A DNA stretch of 64,000 nucleotides from NCBI RefSeq assembly GCF_020882245.1, contig NC_083597.1, forward strand, positions 13,612,581-13,676,580, read 5' to 3'. This DNA comes from Rhopalosiphum padi. Lineage: Eukaryota > Arthropoda > Insecta > Hemiptera > Aphididae. Below are positions 48,001 through 62,523 of the stretch, piece by piece (position 1 is the first letter of the stretch; the number at the start of each line of letters is the position of its first letter). Under the pieces are notes generated by a model. That model was not told the origin of the DNA, made no database searches, and saw nothing but the letters and a program-made list of their open reading frames with translations. Both the position numbers and the translations under genes were made by a program.

Positions 48001-49990
48001 AAAAAAGTTTAATACTTTTTTATATAATTAATGTTAACTGTAAAATTATAATTTAGTATATGTCTTAATTAGTAATTACATCTATTGAGTTCCTATAATC
48101 TTATATAAATAGTTTATAGTATTAAAAAATTAAAGAAAACTTAAAATAACATCAAATTTTCAACTGTCAATAATACAATAACCATTATTCATTAATCACA
48201 ATAATTTTAAGACGTGTCCGTATCAAAGATAAATGTGACTTAAAAAAATAAAAAAGATTAAATAATTGTAGTTTATACAAACAATGTTAAGTAAAAATCT
48301 ATACAATTTTAAAATAAAAAATGTATGCTTCTCATCGTAGCTATAAATTACCTCCATAAATTTTATAATCAATAATTATTCTGCATAGTTTGTACTTTTT
48401 ATTATTATGTGATTGATGGTATATAGTTTAATTAGTTAAACACTTAATAGTACAATATGTATCACAGAAAAGTAATTTATATTTTATAAAAGAGTTATAA
48501 ACAAATTAAAAATAAATAATTGATGCGGCTAGCTCTTCTGTGTATAATTTTGGAGTATTTTAAACAAATGGCTACAATATTTTTATTAATTTATGGCCTG
48601 ACGCCTTATTTTTTTCCGTGAAAGAAATCTGTTAAGTATAAATCAAATAGGTAAAGGAATTTAATATTTGTTAAACTGATATTAAAAAAGTGTACTTTAA
48701 AATAATTTAGAAATGTTGCATTTGTGTATTTAAATGAAATTGTAATATTAATATGTTATTAGATAGGAACACTACAAAAATTTATGTTTATGTATAAAAT
48801 GTAAATAGTTATAAAATATTAATGATTTATTTACAGTTTTTAATTTTTTCATTAATGTAGAAAAATAAATAAATAATATGTTACATTTTAATGTTCTGAA
48901 ATAAGATTATATGAAATAATATCATTAATAATAAAACAAAATATTTATCTTATTTTGTATATTTATATAATATAACTCTACTTGAAACATATAGGATCTT
49001 AAATAGTGGTTTAATGCTTTTATAGTTAGGTATATACAAATATACACCGGTGATTAATGATAATGGAATAAACGTTTAAGCTATAATCAAAACCATTATA
49101 AATATATAAAAATCATTAATTGGAAGGCAGGAAGGGCCACTTCTAATATGTAGAATTAAATAATTAATTATTTTAATGAATAAAATAATTATTTTTTGGG
49201 TAACTATATGAACTGTTATAATATTATATACATACAGATATACTGGTTAGTTAGTAAGTAATATGACCTGAAAGGTTTCCAAATCAAAATGAAATTTTTA
49301 TTAAGTCTCTGATCGGAATTTTGGAAAAATTTTAAAATAAAAGATTTAGATTTATGAATTTTCCTTCTATAGTTCTATGTATATAGCCATATAGGTTATA
49401 TGTATAACTTGTAAAGGGAAAATGCATCACCGGAATAAGAAAGTTGTTACACCAACAGTGTTAAGCTCTAAGTGCTTATAGATTAAAGTCGAAGGAAAGC
49501 ACAACAACTGAGATCTTGAGAAATGTTTTATAAGTTTAATAATCTAGGATCTCTACACAAAATGGGTAATTTTATAGAAAATCTTTTTAATTCAATAAAT
49601 AAAACAACAATAAGAAAACAAATTATGCAGAATAAAGAATGTTTAATGATGTTATATCAATACTTATAATGTTTTAGATATTTGTTATTTGATACAAAAC
49701 ACGAATTTTAAATTACTCAATAGTAATACAATTATATAGTTTTATCTTTAAAAGTTGATTGGAATTCAATAAGTTTTAAACTATTGTCAATATCACTCAG
49801 AATTAAGATAATTGAATATAACGGTAAAAATTAGAGTTTGTCGTAAAATGTAGGTACAAACTGAACTATTTTTTGCCTTAAGAAATTTTATATTATACTT
49901 AATATAACTATTCTAGGATAATACGGTATAATAAATATTTAAATACCATATGTGTATACAAGTATATAACCTTTATTTGTATCAATATAA
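45031..49990. other. Possible long first intron, no exon recognised
   Basis: AT-rich DNA with a TA run at 45058-45078. Slightly GC-richer non-repetitive patches lie at about 46310-46450 and 46820-47030 and might be conserved noncoding elements, but nothing identifies them. Confidence 0.35.
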
Positions 49991-49996
49991 TATAAA

Positions 49997-50931
49997 CAGG
50001 GTGATTCACCAAACATGCTCAATGCTCACTCATATTTTTTCATTTAATAATACAAAATTATTCTTGATTTTGTTGAGTTTTTTATTCTTAAGATTTTTTT
50101 TCACTATATAACTTCTTTTTGTTGTGTGGCGATACAAACTTAAGTTAGTAAATTATTCACGTGAATATTTAATTAGAATTTTTTAATTTACTTAAATAAA
50201 AATTCAATTGAGTAGTACGTCAGTTATTAAAATTTTTAAACTAAGAAATATTATAGTTCTTAAAAATGGTAAATTTATGTAATTTTGGAGTGTTTCTACT
50301 TAAACCATGTTTACAAATTATAAATGAAGATAATATTACTAAAATGTTTAAGTTAACAAGAATTTATTCTAAACTCATTATTATGGTTTAGGACTTTTAG
50401 GAGTTTGCATGTTTTTAAATAATCATTAAAAATATAGCTAAGTAATATAGAAATTTGTTTCATAGCAATCGAGTTTAAATTTAATATTTATAGTTGAAAC
50501 AGTTGCATATTTTTCATATTTGACCATTTTTCATTTATAAGTGCATTTTTGACAATTATATATATTTATATGAATGGGTAAGTTTTTAATTTTTAACTTA
50601 AGAAAATATCTATTAGTTCAATTTAATGATCAAGGACCTTGATTCATGGTAATTAGTACTATATTAAAAATATACAAATGTATTCAATTTAAGTTGTTTT
50701 TTAAAAAATTAAAAATTTTAGTTTTAAACTAAAATTTAATATAAGATTATAATAGATTTTTAAATAGATTGTTGTATTTTCACAGGACACTCCTTTAGTA
50801 GTACAAAACATTACAAGTATTCAAAAATACAGTCTTCAAATGTATTAACAAATTTAAAAAAATCAGATAATTAATAACTCTATGATTAAAAAATAAAAGG
50901 AGGTGGATGTTCTTGGTGAATCAAATCACTG
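49997..50931. mobile_element. Candidate mariner-type TIR element without ORF
   Basis: CAGGGTGATTCACCAAACATG at 49997 is mirrored at 50931 by, in reverse complement, CAGTGATTTGATTCACCAAGAACATCC. The GATTCACCAA core and the outer CAG are shared, with a short insertion between. TA follows the right end; the left flank is AA. The 935-bp interior is AT-rich with no transposase frame. Confidence 0.65.
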
Positions 50932-52319
50932 TATACAATACCATAAATAGTATTTATTACAAAATATAAAACTAAAATTATAGCTATGTAATATTATGAA
51001 TTATCTACCTAACAGTCTGTAGTACTGCACTACTTCTAACCTAAATAATATTTATACTATAATATAAAATGATAGCAATATAATATATTATATCGAAATT
51101 GTGTGATGGTTAAATTTGTTTCACGTTCAGTGTAAACATGTAAAGTTTACATACATCGTAGACCGTGGTATTTCTGTTAATTCGAATACACGAATTGAGG
51201 ATTTTAAACTTAAAATTATTGATTTGGTTTAATTCAAACTTTCAAACGGTTTAAAATATAAACGATTCTAGATAATCTGAATGCTAAATCTGCATATAAC
51301 ATTCGGAGAAATGTGTAACTCCTTCCGTGATAGTATTAAAAAATAAATAATAATCATAAAGTATTCTTAAATGGATATTATGGCGTACGTTTATACTTAT
51401 TACATAGTGTGATTAATGTAATTATGATACTTATTAATTCGAATATTATTAATATTTTTAAAAATATTTTTTTTTCATAATTTAAAATCAATATAAATCA
51501 ACATTTAATAAAAATTTACTGTACATTTTTAAGGTTTTAACTTAATTGAACAATTTAAATTTCATATTTCAAAGTAGAATATCTATAGGTATACGATTAA
51601 AAATTTGAATTCCAAGCAGATGTTTATTAATAATTTATGTATTTGGAATTTAAATGAGGAGAGTGGACTAAGTGGAGTGGTTCAAAACGTTAGTTTTTGG
51701 CTTCGTTCATCTAAATTTTAAATACTTACGAGTTATAAGTCATAATTAATTATCTAGATACTCGTTAGAACTACATATTTTATGCACCAAAAAACTCCAA
51801 AAATATCTTACTCCAGATTATGAAATTAATATTTCTGTTTGTCCTTAAAAAAGTAATGATGCTATAAAGTAGAAAAAACAATTACAAATACGTCATATAC
51901 AATACAATTTTTTATACATTTTGTTTTAAGAAAACTTCAAATTATGTAAGAAAAATATTAATATTTTATGAAATAATGAATGTTTTGAGTTAAAATAATA
52001 ATTCTCTATGTATGAATCCACAGAACAACTTCATCGAATGTTAAAATAAATCTAAATGTCAAACAAATAATAGTATAAACAGTAAATATATTTAATATAT
52101 ATTTTTTGTTTTTCTGTGTCTATGTATAAATAAATAATAAAATGGTAAAACTATTCTCGTCGTATTATTTAAAGAGGAATAAAATTAAGAAAAAAAATTT
52201 AGAAACATAATCTTCATTCGTATTCCATGCATGCCTATTGTCTTGCTGTATTAAGTACAGTATATAAAATAAATATATGTATAATACACGACGATGAGCC
52301 TAAAGATTATTGACGTATT

Positions 52320-52600
52320 GTTACCATCAACTTCTCTCCCTCTCAATGGTAGTTGTTTCAACACCAGTTTTTCATTTATTCGGGTGCTCTCCCGCAACAA
52401 TACAACAGTCCCGTTAAACCCGCGACCCTTTGTATACAACGGTCCCGGCGTTTAGGAGTTTAAAAAGCCTTTCTCATTTATCTCGGCGGGTAATAATAGT
52501 GGAAACTGATGTAATGTCACGCTGCGTGTGTAGGCGAGTAGGACAGCGGGTTACCGTGGCAACCAGATTTTCCACTATAAACGCCACTGTAGAATATTAT
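52320..52600. promoter_or_regulatory. GC-richer block with a perfect RFX X-box
   Basis: This 280-bp block stands out by composition (CCCGTTAAACCCGCGACC, CGGTCCCGGCG, CTCGGCGGG). It contains GTTACCGTGGCAAC at 52550-52563, an exact fit to the RFX X-box GTNRCC-N(0-3)-RGYAAC. Open frames on both strands (62 and 94 codons) have no recognisable domain. It could be an enhancer, a promoter or a first exon; it is unassigned. Confidence 0.45.
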
Positions 52601-54999
52601 TATTATTATCATTATTATTATTATGACGTTTTAAACTTGATCCCAACGTTGACCATGCACATGTACAAGACAGTATCAAAACAGTTTCAAATCAATTTGA
52701 AGATTACGACTTAATGATAGATATTTTGCATTACGTATATATTATATACGTGTATATACCATATAGTGACAATGTCTTGATCTTTTATTTTAATTTACGA
52801 ATAATCTAGCTGGTAGCAGGTATTTAATAACCATCGAACAGTTATCAATATTACTTATGACCCATCGTCAATTTTTTTTAAATTAATTAAATTTTAATTT
52901 TAAAAATTGGTCGGTTGCATAGTCCAATATTACTACCTTCTGGTATTAATTTTGGTATTAACAACTAATATTAATGATCAAATTTACTTATTATTCTCTT
53001 ATCTGTATAGATTGTAAATAGTTTTAATATATACACTTTAATTTAGTGAATTAATTATGCCTACATGATTATTGTCCGAAATATAAATCAGTAATATGAA
53101 ACTTTTCATATTTTGTATAAAATAATTCATTATCTAAATCCATAGAATCTTGATATTATTTTCTTGCTTAAATATTTACTGTATTTATTAATTAAATGAT
53201 ATTAAAAGTTCATTAGTCTGCATGTTTACTTTATACAACATGTTATTAGTAAATTTAGTAGTATATTAAGTGTAACAAGAAAAAAAATATTGGATCAAGG
53301 CTAGTAGGCTACATCTAGATTTTTTGATAAAAGTATATCTAAAATTTTCTTGTCACTAATTACATCGAATTATATTTATTTTAAACCGTTTTTATAGATA
53401 CGTTTTGGAATATTTTGTGAGAGGCTAATAGAGTTGGAATAGATATTGAACGAAAATATTGAATTATACGTAAATGACGTAAAAATCGAATACTGACGTG
53501 GGAAGACTTATATTATAAACTATTAATAATACTCAGCGATGAAAATTCGATTAAACATGCTTGACAATGAATATTAACATAATAAATATTTAGAAACCGT
53601 TTTATAAATTATTATAAATACTTACTTGACTGATTTAAATGTTTCTTCTAAAACAGCTTAAAACAAAATAATATTAAATAAGGATACTATGTTTTGTATT
53701 TTTATACTTTTAAGTATTGAAAAACTAAATATTTTAATAAATCATATTTTGTCATCTAGGAATAATTCATTACTCATTAGGTAAATGTATAGCTAAATTG
53801 ATAGATTTTTTAATGTGCTGTTTATTTTTATTTACTTATGCAGTTATACATTGTTATTGTTTTGTACTAAAATACAACTAAAATATTTAAGGTAGATTGT
53901 ATATTTTAATTTGGTTTTTAATATATATTTTACTCGTGCGAAGCCAACAGCTAGTCTGGAACGACTGCAGAATATAGACATCAATGTAAATATTAAAATA
54001 TTAATAAAAGATAAATAAAATACAGGTATTATCGTTAATATTAAATAGATGCGGTGTTCATGTCGTAACAATTATTATATTTTAATTATTTAAACATTTA
54101 AATATTATACTTGTTTGATATACTATCACAAAAATACAGATTTTAATTTTGTTTTTGATGAATTCGTATATTAAATATATTTTTATTCACGTAATTTATT
54201 GCTGTAATCGTATTATAATACGTTTCTCAATCCTGGTGAAAGGCGATAAAACATCGAATATTTCCCCTATTTATATTTTTAAAAAGCATATATTTTTTAC
54301 ACCGAAAAATAGCGATCTAGGGTTTCGACAATATAAAATATGGCAAGAAATGTATTTTTCGATGAAAAATTGTCAGGTTTTTAAAAGTGCAAAGGAAATA
54401 TCCGGTTTTGAATTGTTAATTTAGGCAAATGCTTCAGGTTTTCTCGTTAAAAACGATTTATAGGGGTCGCCGCGTTTCTTAGTGTAACACGAGATGGTAA
54501 CGAAGAGCAAATGATTTATTGAAGGAGGTATGTTATTTTTTAGACATAATTGCGTTATTCAATTATTAAAGTTATATATAGTGAATTTTCTCGTTTGAAC
54601 GTATTGCAAAATTGTAATATTTAGTCAAGATTTCTTGACAGAAGTGTGTTCTAAAAGTTAATAATATTATATAATAATCATAAAAATGTATTGGATACGA
54701 TTTTAAAATTGAATTTGGTTTAATATTATATATTCTAACAACCAAACCTTAGATTAAGTTTAATATTGTTTTTCTTAAAGATACGTACGTTTTTAAATAT
54801 AATTAAAATAAGAGATATTAAAGTGCTATATAATAAATAAACATCATTGATACTTATAAACTTCTACTGTCTACACCAATAATTGCATATATTATACACA
54901 ATTTAATAAATAATTGTCAACCAAACTATAACATTACACAATATGTTATAACTCAAAAATGAATCATTGTAAATACGTAAAATTTTCACAAAATGTATG

Positions 55000-55560
55000 T
55001 TTAGATTAGCGTTATCTATTTACGATTAAATTTTCAAAATATTTAGAATTTTTTTAAACTATTTATAGACCATTGAAATTTTCGATTTTTTTTCTTGAAA
55101 TTCCGATAAAAAAAATTTGGCACACCTAAAAATCTTTAAAATTTCATACAAGATTTATCATAAGTTGTTCTTTAAAAAAAAAAATCAAAAATCGTTAGTC
55201 ATAATTTTTGTTTATAAGCATTAAAAGTTTAAATGTTTACAAAATATGTCAAAATCGTGAAAATTTGCAAGGAATTTTGAAGTTAAAAATTCATAAATTG
55301 TTGTGATTTATACCTAAGGTTAAAAAATACAATACAAGGTTCTCCATTACTTTTTCTTCAAATAACTGTAAAAATAATTCTAGCGTCATTGCGTCAATAT
55401 AGAAAAATTTTATGAACGTACGAAATTTAACTTTTTACGAAATCGTGTAAAATAACGATATATTACAATACATAGGTAATATTGAATTAATATAAAATAT
55501 CCTACTAATTATACTAGACTGACAAATCATCTCCGTTCAGAATCGTTTTTGGTATACAAT
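55000..55560. repeat. AT-rich repeat ending in an unusual GC-richer terminus
   Basis: From about 55000 the DNA is dominated by AAAATTTTCAAA-like strings and closes with CTAGACTGACAAATCATCTC and CGTTCAGAATCG at 55516-55546. I have the impression that this terminus is a common repeat end in aphid genomes, but cannot verify it here. Confidence 0.35.
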
Positions 55561-55762
55561 GATACATGTCATTGCATTCAAATTTGACCCACTTGTCCAC
55601 CTCATCAAAATTTGTTAGTTTTCTCCATGTACTTTCAACTTTTTTTCTTGTCCGTGCATCGTAGGATTTCCAAATTTTAGATTTTAATACTTCCCTATTA
55701 TATCTATTTTTTTTATGAAAATTCCTCCCTTTTTCATCCAAGTATACTTGAAATTAAAATTG
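55514..55762 (-). pseudogene. Charged ORF, possibly a transposon-derived exon
   Basis: Minus-strand frame preceded by an acceptor-like TTTCAAG at about 55755, then YLDEKGRNFHKKNRYN, KSKIWKSYDARTRKKVEST, WRKLTNFDEVDKWVKFE and a stop after LNGDDLSV. The composition (Trp, Cys, charged residues) is less AT-driven than chance frames nearby. The last residues coincide with the GC-richer end of the adjoining repeat, suggesting a transposon-related frame or a host exon truncated by a repeat. No domain is recognised. Confidence 0.3.
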
Positions 55763-57563
55763 TTTGTTACTTTTAATAGTTCATAACAGTTTTTTATTTT
55801 ACTGTTTACTGATCATATATAAATATAATAGAATCGCTGAAACTTGAATGGAGCTGTCTAACAGTTATTAGATTTTTATTTCGTGACGAAGCTTGACATG
55901 ATTTAAAATTGAATCTTTAACATTTACTAAATAAAAATTCACTTTGGTATTTTCATTTTTTTTTTATCACTTTTTTCTAAAAGAATATCATAATTTTGTA
56001 TTTCACTGTTTAAAACTCGAACTCACTATTGATAATTTCAGATACATTTTCATTGTTGTTTTTGGAACTCCACTTTTTTTAATATTATTTTTAAATAAGC
56101 TTGTTCAATAATATTAACAATGGCGTTGAAAAAATGCATTTTTTCTCTAGTTTTTTTACACCTTTGTTCATAATTTTATTTTCCATGACCGAAATTTTCT
56201 TAGCAACCGATTTTATTTTAGAGCTTTATTTATCATTTTATCAATTGTTTTAGAATAAAAGCTTATGGATGTTTCTATAGTTTTTAATGTTTTTATGGTA
56301 CTTGAAAGTGTTTCAATTTTTAGTAAGTATAACATTCTATAAATCAATTTTCATAGAGTCAATTAGAATTTTCATTACAGTCTGTAGTATAAGACTCGTC
56401 AAATATTTTATTACGAGTATAAATATTTTACAACTTACTATTGCAACGCTCACAATTCCAACAATCTTTTCACTATTATAATTTGCCAGTGTTTTAAGCT
56501 TAGTACATTTCGGGTAATGAGTACTAAGTATTATATGTATTATACATTTATACATTGCTTACCGATTCAAACGGGGAAATAATAGTATTAAACTTTTCAC
56601 ATGACATTATCATCAGCGTATAAATAAGATATAAGATAATACTGATAAGAGTAAATATGAAAACACTACACTGTCTATTTAAACTAATGATCGATTACTC
56701 GATATAATGATTACTTATATAAAACCTTTGAAATTAATATTATAACTGTAAATTTATTACAATACAATACATTACAATTATTTATAGTTATAATCGAAAT
56801 TTGAACTTTTAGATTTTAACAAATATAATAAGATAGGTATCCATCAGACATACAACCACGTGTGTCAATCAGCTATTATAATAGAAAACGATATTTTAAG
56901 TTTTAACGTATATATATAAGCTGGTCTCATATTCCGAACATGTATATTAAATGAGTAATTTTGTAGTAGGTACCTAATAATATAGTACTAATATGGACTT
57001 GATATTAATACTTGGTATAATCATATATATATAAACTATACAGGTAAATAGACATGATAATAAAAATAATCGGTAAGACTATATTAATTTGTTTTTATTT
57101 GTCTGTTACCTATTAATAGATGGTTTTAAAAAATTTAAGAGTTTTAAACTTATAAATTTATAATATAACGTTTGAGTACTTTATATTTACAAAACAATAC
57201 AGGTATTATAAGGGATAGAGTTATATTTTATGAGCAGATGTAATAATAACGATTATAGTAAGCATAGTTTCTTGTTCACTATTATGAGTATTACTACGAT
57301 TACCTATAGGTTAGTTATCTAACCTTTTATAATTAAATAAAATAACTACCTAAATTAAAATATTGCCTATAGTAATAACAATAAATATATAATAGTATCA
57401 TTCTTGTTTTTATTGTGTGTAACATAATTATACTAAAATATATTTTTTAATTATTCTAGTTTTGATAAAGAAACTAAACATTTTAAATGCTGTTGTAATA
57501 TTTAAGAGCTGAATACTTATATTAATATGCTATACATGTACAATAAAATGTGATTAAGAAATA

Positions 57564-58080
57564 CAATGAAACCTTTTAATAGCGGAAACTCTCGGTCACT
57601 GAAATTTTGTCCGTTATTCAGAGTGATTTTAGAAATTCATAAAATATAAATTTGTAAAAGAAAAACACATTTTTAAGTTAAACTAAATAATGTAATATGT
57701 ATGTATAATATTATTATTTATTGAAAATTACTCAAATAATTGTCTGTTTATAATTACACCGTCTCTGTACAATCTCATTGGTAATATAGAAGTGAAAATA
57801 ATAAGTACTGCTGTTTACCTCTATGGATGAAATAAAATGACTTACATTCTTATCAGCAGACTAAGGTTTTAAAGCGTCAAAAACCGATACTAATTGTCAT
57901 ATTTTTGTCATAACACTCATAACCGACTTTGTCGTAATCTTACTGTCCTATAACAATTTTTTTACTGCAATGACATTATTACGAATATACATACGGATGT
58001 GAATACGTTTTGATACAGTAATTTTTTCAATATTTTAAAAATAAAGATTAAAATAGTGTTCATTAGAGGAGGTTTCACTG
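57564..58080. mobile_element. pogo/Tigger-type MITE
   Basis: Starts CAATGAAACCTTTTAATAG at 57564 and ends, in reverse complement, CAGTGAAACCTCCTCTAATG at 58080; TA flanks both sides (57562-57563, 58081-58082). The 517-bp interior is non-coding. Ends resemble those of the element at 34575-35006. Confidence 0.85.
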
Positions 58081-58082
58081 TA

Positions 58083-61000
58083 TAATTGAAAAGTTCCTGT
58101 GTTGATAGAAATCAAAAGCCATTAGCTCCTTTCCTCCTAACACTGCAGTTTATAAACTGTATATTATAATACATTATAGTTTTGTAATTCAAAATATGAT
58201 TATTAATTAAGATTTAAAAATGTCTTATTTTTGGTTAGAAATTATTATTTTCACTGTGATAATATACATTTAACAAGCATAAAATATATCATCTAGTTTC
58301 AGAATTATTAACATTGCGAGTTGTGACAACAAAATCGTGTTACAACTGGCCCCGTATGTACAATATTTTATTCTTAAAAAGTGACATCAATTTTAAAATT
58401 AATTTGATTTTCTTTTGTTGTTACGATGTAATTGTATACATTATTATTTGTTTAATAAACTAATGTAAACCACATGTGTTCGGAATGTCGCGGATTATCC
58501 AAAGTCCTTATAGAAGTATGGCACAGTATAAATAGTTAATATTTCTGCAATTCTCCGGGCTTTTGTAGAAGTTGGCGTTGAATGTATGTTATTATAAATG
58601 GTATATCAGTGGTCTGAGGTACATCAGATAACAATTTTTCGAGAGGGAGAGAAAACTAAACTCTAATTAAAATTAAATGCAAACAGATCAGTGAAGGATT
58701 TTTTCCCTATAAAAACCTGTAACACATTGTTAGAAGAAGAATATTTATTATAAATGTGATTTTTGTCTACATCATAAACATTTTTTATGTTTATTTATTT
58801 ATATTATATTTATAATATATTTAGTATTTTCAATATTATGATTTGATATGGATCTTGTAATTAATAGTAAAGAGAATATTATTTTCTCTTGAATTTTAAA
58901 AATAATAGTCTCGCCAATATTAGGCTTACGATCGGGAACTAAAAAAAATTAAATTAAATATTAAAATCATTTTTATATATTATAACAGACAATAATGACA
59001 ACAATTAAAGAAATCGAATAGTAAAACTAAAATAATAAATTTTTTTTAAACATTTATGAACAAACTAAATGAATTGTTAATATTAATTTATAAAAACGTC
59101 AATTAACCACGAGAATCATATTATTTATAATTATTTATCATTATATCAAAATCATTTTTGCGAGGGTTATTAGTTCTCAGTCTTCTATTAATTAAAATAC
59201 AATATAAATATATATATTTATTTATATTATGTGTTGTAGAATTTGTACCATAAGATATTTTAGAACCTTTCCAATTTTCGTTACATTATAGTTGGCAGAG
59301 AAGTGTCAAATCAAAAAAGTCGAATTATTCGACCCTTCTTGTTTCAGCTGTCGTTTCGATTAACACACTTCGCAGCACGAATTTGTAGTTGTCTGAATAT
59401 CTAGGTCAACTAAGAACTCTTTACCACATTTTTACTATCATGTAAAACCGTAGCTGTTGTGTAATTATTTGAAATAATAATTTCCGTATAGTATTTCTGT
59501 AACAAGAATCTGTCCGAAACAAAAATAATTAATAAAAAAAATAATTGGATAAAAGGGCCAAGAAAAAAAAACGGAAAATTAATGATTTTTGACATGTTAT
59601 ATTATTTTAAGTTTTTAGTTTTTTTAATCACAACATACGTTATTTTTTATCTTGAAACAGAATATTTTTATGGAAATGTTGATTTATAAAAATAACATTT
59701 TAAACAAGTATATTCATTGCACGATGTAGGTAAATCAATGGTCACTCGAGTTTAAAAGCAAATTCTAATCAGGCAGCACTTTGATTAGGGCGCCTTACGA
59801 CATGTAGCTGAACAGCTATCAAGAAAGCAGTAATGCCGTTTACCGCGTTGTCTGTACGCATTTTTACTTTTAAAATTTCAGTATCCATTATAATAAATGG
59901 TTAATAAATATGATTAAATATGCAAATATTGTACATTTTGTATTATAATATTATTTAATACTATTGTCGTAAAAAATAACCCGAATGTGTTGGAGTAAAT
60001 AAACACATAACTGTGTTACCTAATTAATTAAAAAAATCCTGCAGTACCTACATAATACAATATTGACTTTTTATTAAGTGTTACTTGTGGTGGATGGAAC
60101 ATAGGTGGTATATTTTCCCTTCTACTTTTAAGTTTTTGGTATTCCTTAAATAGCCAGTCATACACGCAGGAACAAAACATTTGTAAGATGGTATATTTAG
60201 TACAATTAAAAATGTTTAAAAGAATAATAAATTGTTAATAGGTATTGTAGATATTGCATATAGTTCAACAATGTGGTACTAATGAATAATCACAAATACA
60301 TCTACAATGTTCATCAATATGTTAAAATTTTTATTATTTTACAATCGGTATATTATATAATATGAGTATATATAATGCATATTGCATATACTATTATTTT
60401 AACATTTTATGTAGATAAGATAATTATCTCCTTATATTCATAAAAAATATATTGAATTTAGCTATTTTTTATAATATACTTTCAAAATCGTGACATTTCA
60501 ATTTATCAAGTTGGCTGTTTTGGAAGAGATTGGCCGTAAGAGGACATAGATAAGAATGTGTTGTCTCTGTCTTATGAACGTAAAGTAGCAAATATGCGTT
60601 CAGTACAATCAATTTTATGCTATTACTAATAGCTTATTAGCATTAATATTAGTCAATTTACCTATTATCAAACTTAAAGGTAATACTATTTATAGAATTT
60701 CATAGACTTTTATTTATATTTTAATTTTTAAGCGAGTTATAGTTATATAAAATATTAAGACTTTAAAATGATCGTCACTCACTTTAAAATTAAAATACCA
60801 ATATAATCTTATGAGATGTTTTAGATAATATTATTACCTTTAAGTCTGATAATAGGTGAATTGGCTCTAATATTAAAGCTAACAGCGTAAAATTGATTCC
60901 GTTGAACGTAAATGTTCTCTATTTATTGTTTTATGTTCGTAAGATACAGTAAAGACAATACATGCGAATATGACGTCCTCTTTAATAAAAAAATATTTGA

Positions 61001-61590
61001 ATATTAAAAATATCATTAATATATACATGTTTCTGTACACCTATTACTCGGAAAACAATTAGCTTGGAAATATTTATTATCATCATATCATATATTTTAA
61101 TACTGGCTGTCTATTAAATTGGAGTTTTAGATTGAAGACAATAATACCAAATCAAATGGACCAAAAATATAAATTTAATGTTATGTAGTAAGAGTAACAA
61201 TAGAAAATCATCAAAACAACTAACCCTGCTATTCGCCACCGGATGGCAGTTTTCACTAGATGCCCATACCCCTTTTATTCCCATTTCATAGAATGGTGTA
61301 TAAAGTATAAATAAACAATGAATAATTAGAAAAAAATAGTATATCTTTTTGAACCGATGAAAATAAATTGTCAAACCTACATAATTATAGTATATAAATA
61401 CATAATGATAAAAATGTTGTTTACATAAAATTATAATCATAATATCATATTGGAATTTATTAATTACTAGTTATTAATATTGTTTTCACTTATCTCACTA
61501 TATATATATATAAAAAAAAAAATATTCACAAATTTCTGTCCAAAGTTATTGATATATCGATTTGTACACGTAATCACTATTACTCTAGTA
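58083..61590. other. AT-rich region, no gene recognised
   Basis: No exon could be supported. A GC-richer patch at 59740-59860 is non-repetitive by eye; it does not fold into an obvious tRNA. Short frames at 59410-59595 and 61114-61440 (minus) are hydrophobic, AT-driven and without splice context. Confidence 0.4.
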
Positions 61591-61597
61591 CTCTAAT

Positions 61598-61811
61598 CAG
61601 TGGCGTTATTGATAGAGATTAGAGGGCGCGGGTGCACCTGGTATTGTTTGCTTAGAAGTCCCGAAGTAATACAAAGCTTTTCATTTTTTTTTTTAAATGT
61701 ATACATTAATTTTAGGAAGATGAATGCGCCCCACCACCTCTCAAACCACCTTATTATATAATGCCTTGATGAAAGGGATTTCCTAGTCCAAATCTTGAAG
61801 TTATACCACTG
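61598..61811. mobile_element. Candidate CAGTGGC-ended MITE
   Basis: CAGTGGCGTTATTGA at 61598 and, inverted, CAGTGGTATAAC ending at 61811 bound 214 bp. The ends match the CAGTGGCG elements at 17.7-19.5 kb. The 8-bp flanks do not match well, so an old copy is likely. Confidence 0.55.
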
Positions 61812-61989
61812 ACTAATAATAAACTGTATTTTGTATTATTGACTATTTTTTCATTGTGTCTTTAATGATCACGTTTATGTTTATTTTTAAAATATTTTAA
61901 ACGATTATTGTTTTTTTTCCAATATCTTTATTACTGAATATATGATAAGTTAAACATGAATTTATCTATAAAAAAAAATGTATTAATTT

Positions 61990-62034
61990 TTATATTTATC
62001 TAGATACATTATTATTTATCTATACCCAACACTG
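61990..62034. mobile_element. Right end of a hAT-type element (CAGTGTTGGG family)
   Basis: Read on the minus strand from 62034: CAGTGTTGGGTATAGATAA, then ATCTAGATAAATA. This parallels the end at 8442 (CAGTGTTAGGCATACATAAT with ATCTAGATAAAAT). The rest of the element could not be delimited. Confidence 0.5.
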
Positions 62035-62523
62035 CTAGCACTTAATTAGTTGTACGAATTTTAAGTTAAGATTAACGGAGTAGTGTTGTACAGTGGTACA
62101 AAATGTTGGTCTGGGTATTAATTGCATTCATCTAAACTATTAAAAATTTAAAAAATATCGTTTTAAAAATCTTTATATAATTTATTTTATTTATTTTATA
62201 AAACTTGTCGAGAAAAAATATTTATTCATTATAAATGAATCATTCAATAAACTAATACTTATTTTTGTTTAATTTCTTTATTGTTTTTAAAATGACTATA
62301 AACTGTAGAGTAAAATAAAAATATAATAATTTTTAAATGTATCTGGTTATAAATGTATGTTAAGATTGTATAATATAATCTAAAAAATGTTGTATGATTA
62401 AAAAATATCGAATAACGATATATTAAAAAAAAATAAATGCTCTTATTTTAATTTTAATTTTCTATTAGATAGAAATAAATCCATTCTTCTCAATTTGCAT
62501 CTTGATTAATCTGGATATTGCAT

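Noticed and set aside
52251..52714. 62- and 94-codon frames around the X-box block
   Set aside because: No domain, no conserved-looking splice structure; a poly-Tyr run comes from an ATT microsatellite.
53930..53965. GTGCGAAGCCAACAGCTAGT resembling a repeat end seen in other insects
   Set aside because: Single short match from memory with no partner end; cannot be called an element.
59740..59860. GC-richer patch with GTAGCTGAACAGCTATC hairpin
   Set aside because: Hairpin is short and no tRNA or snRNA signature fits; left as unannotated DNA.
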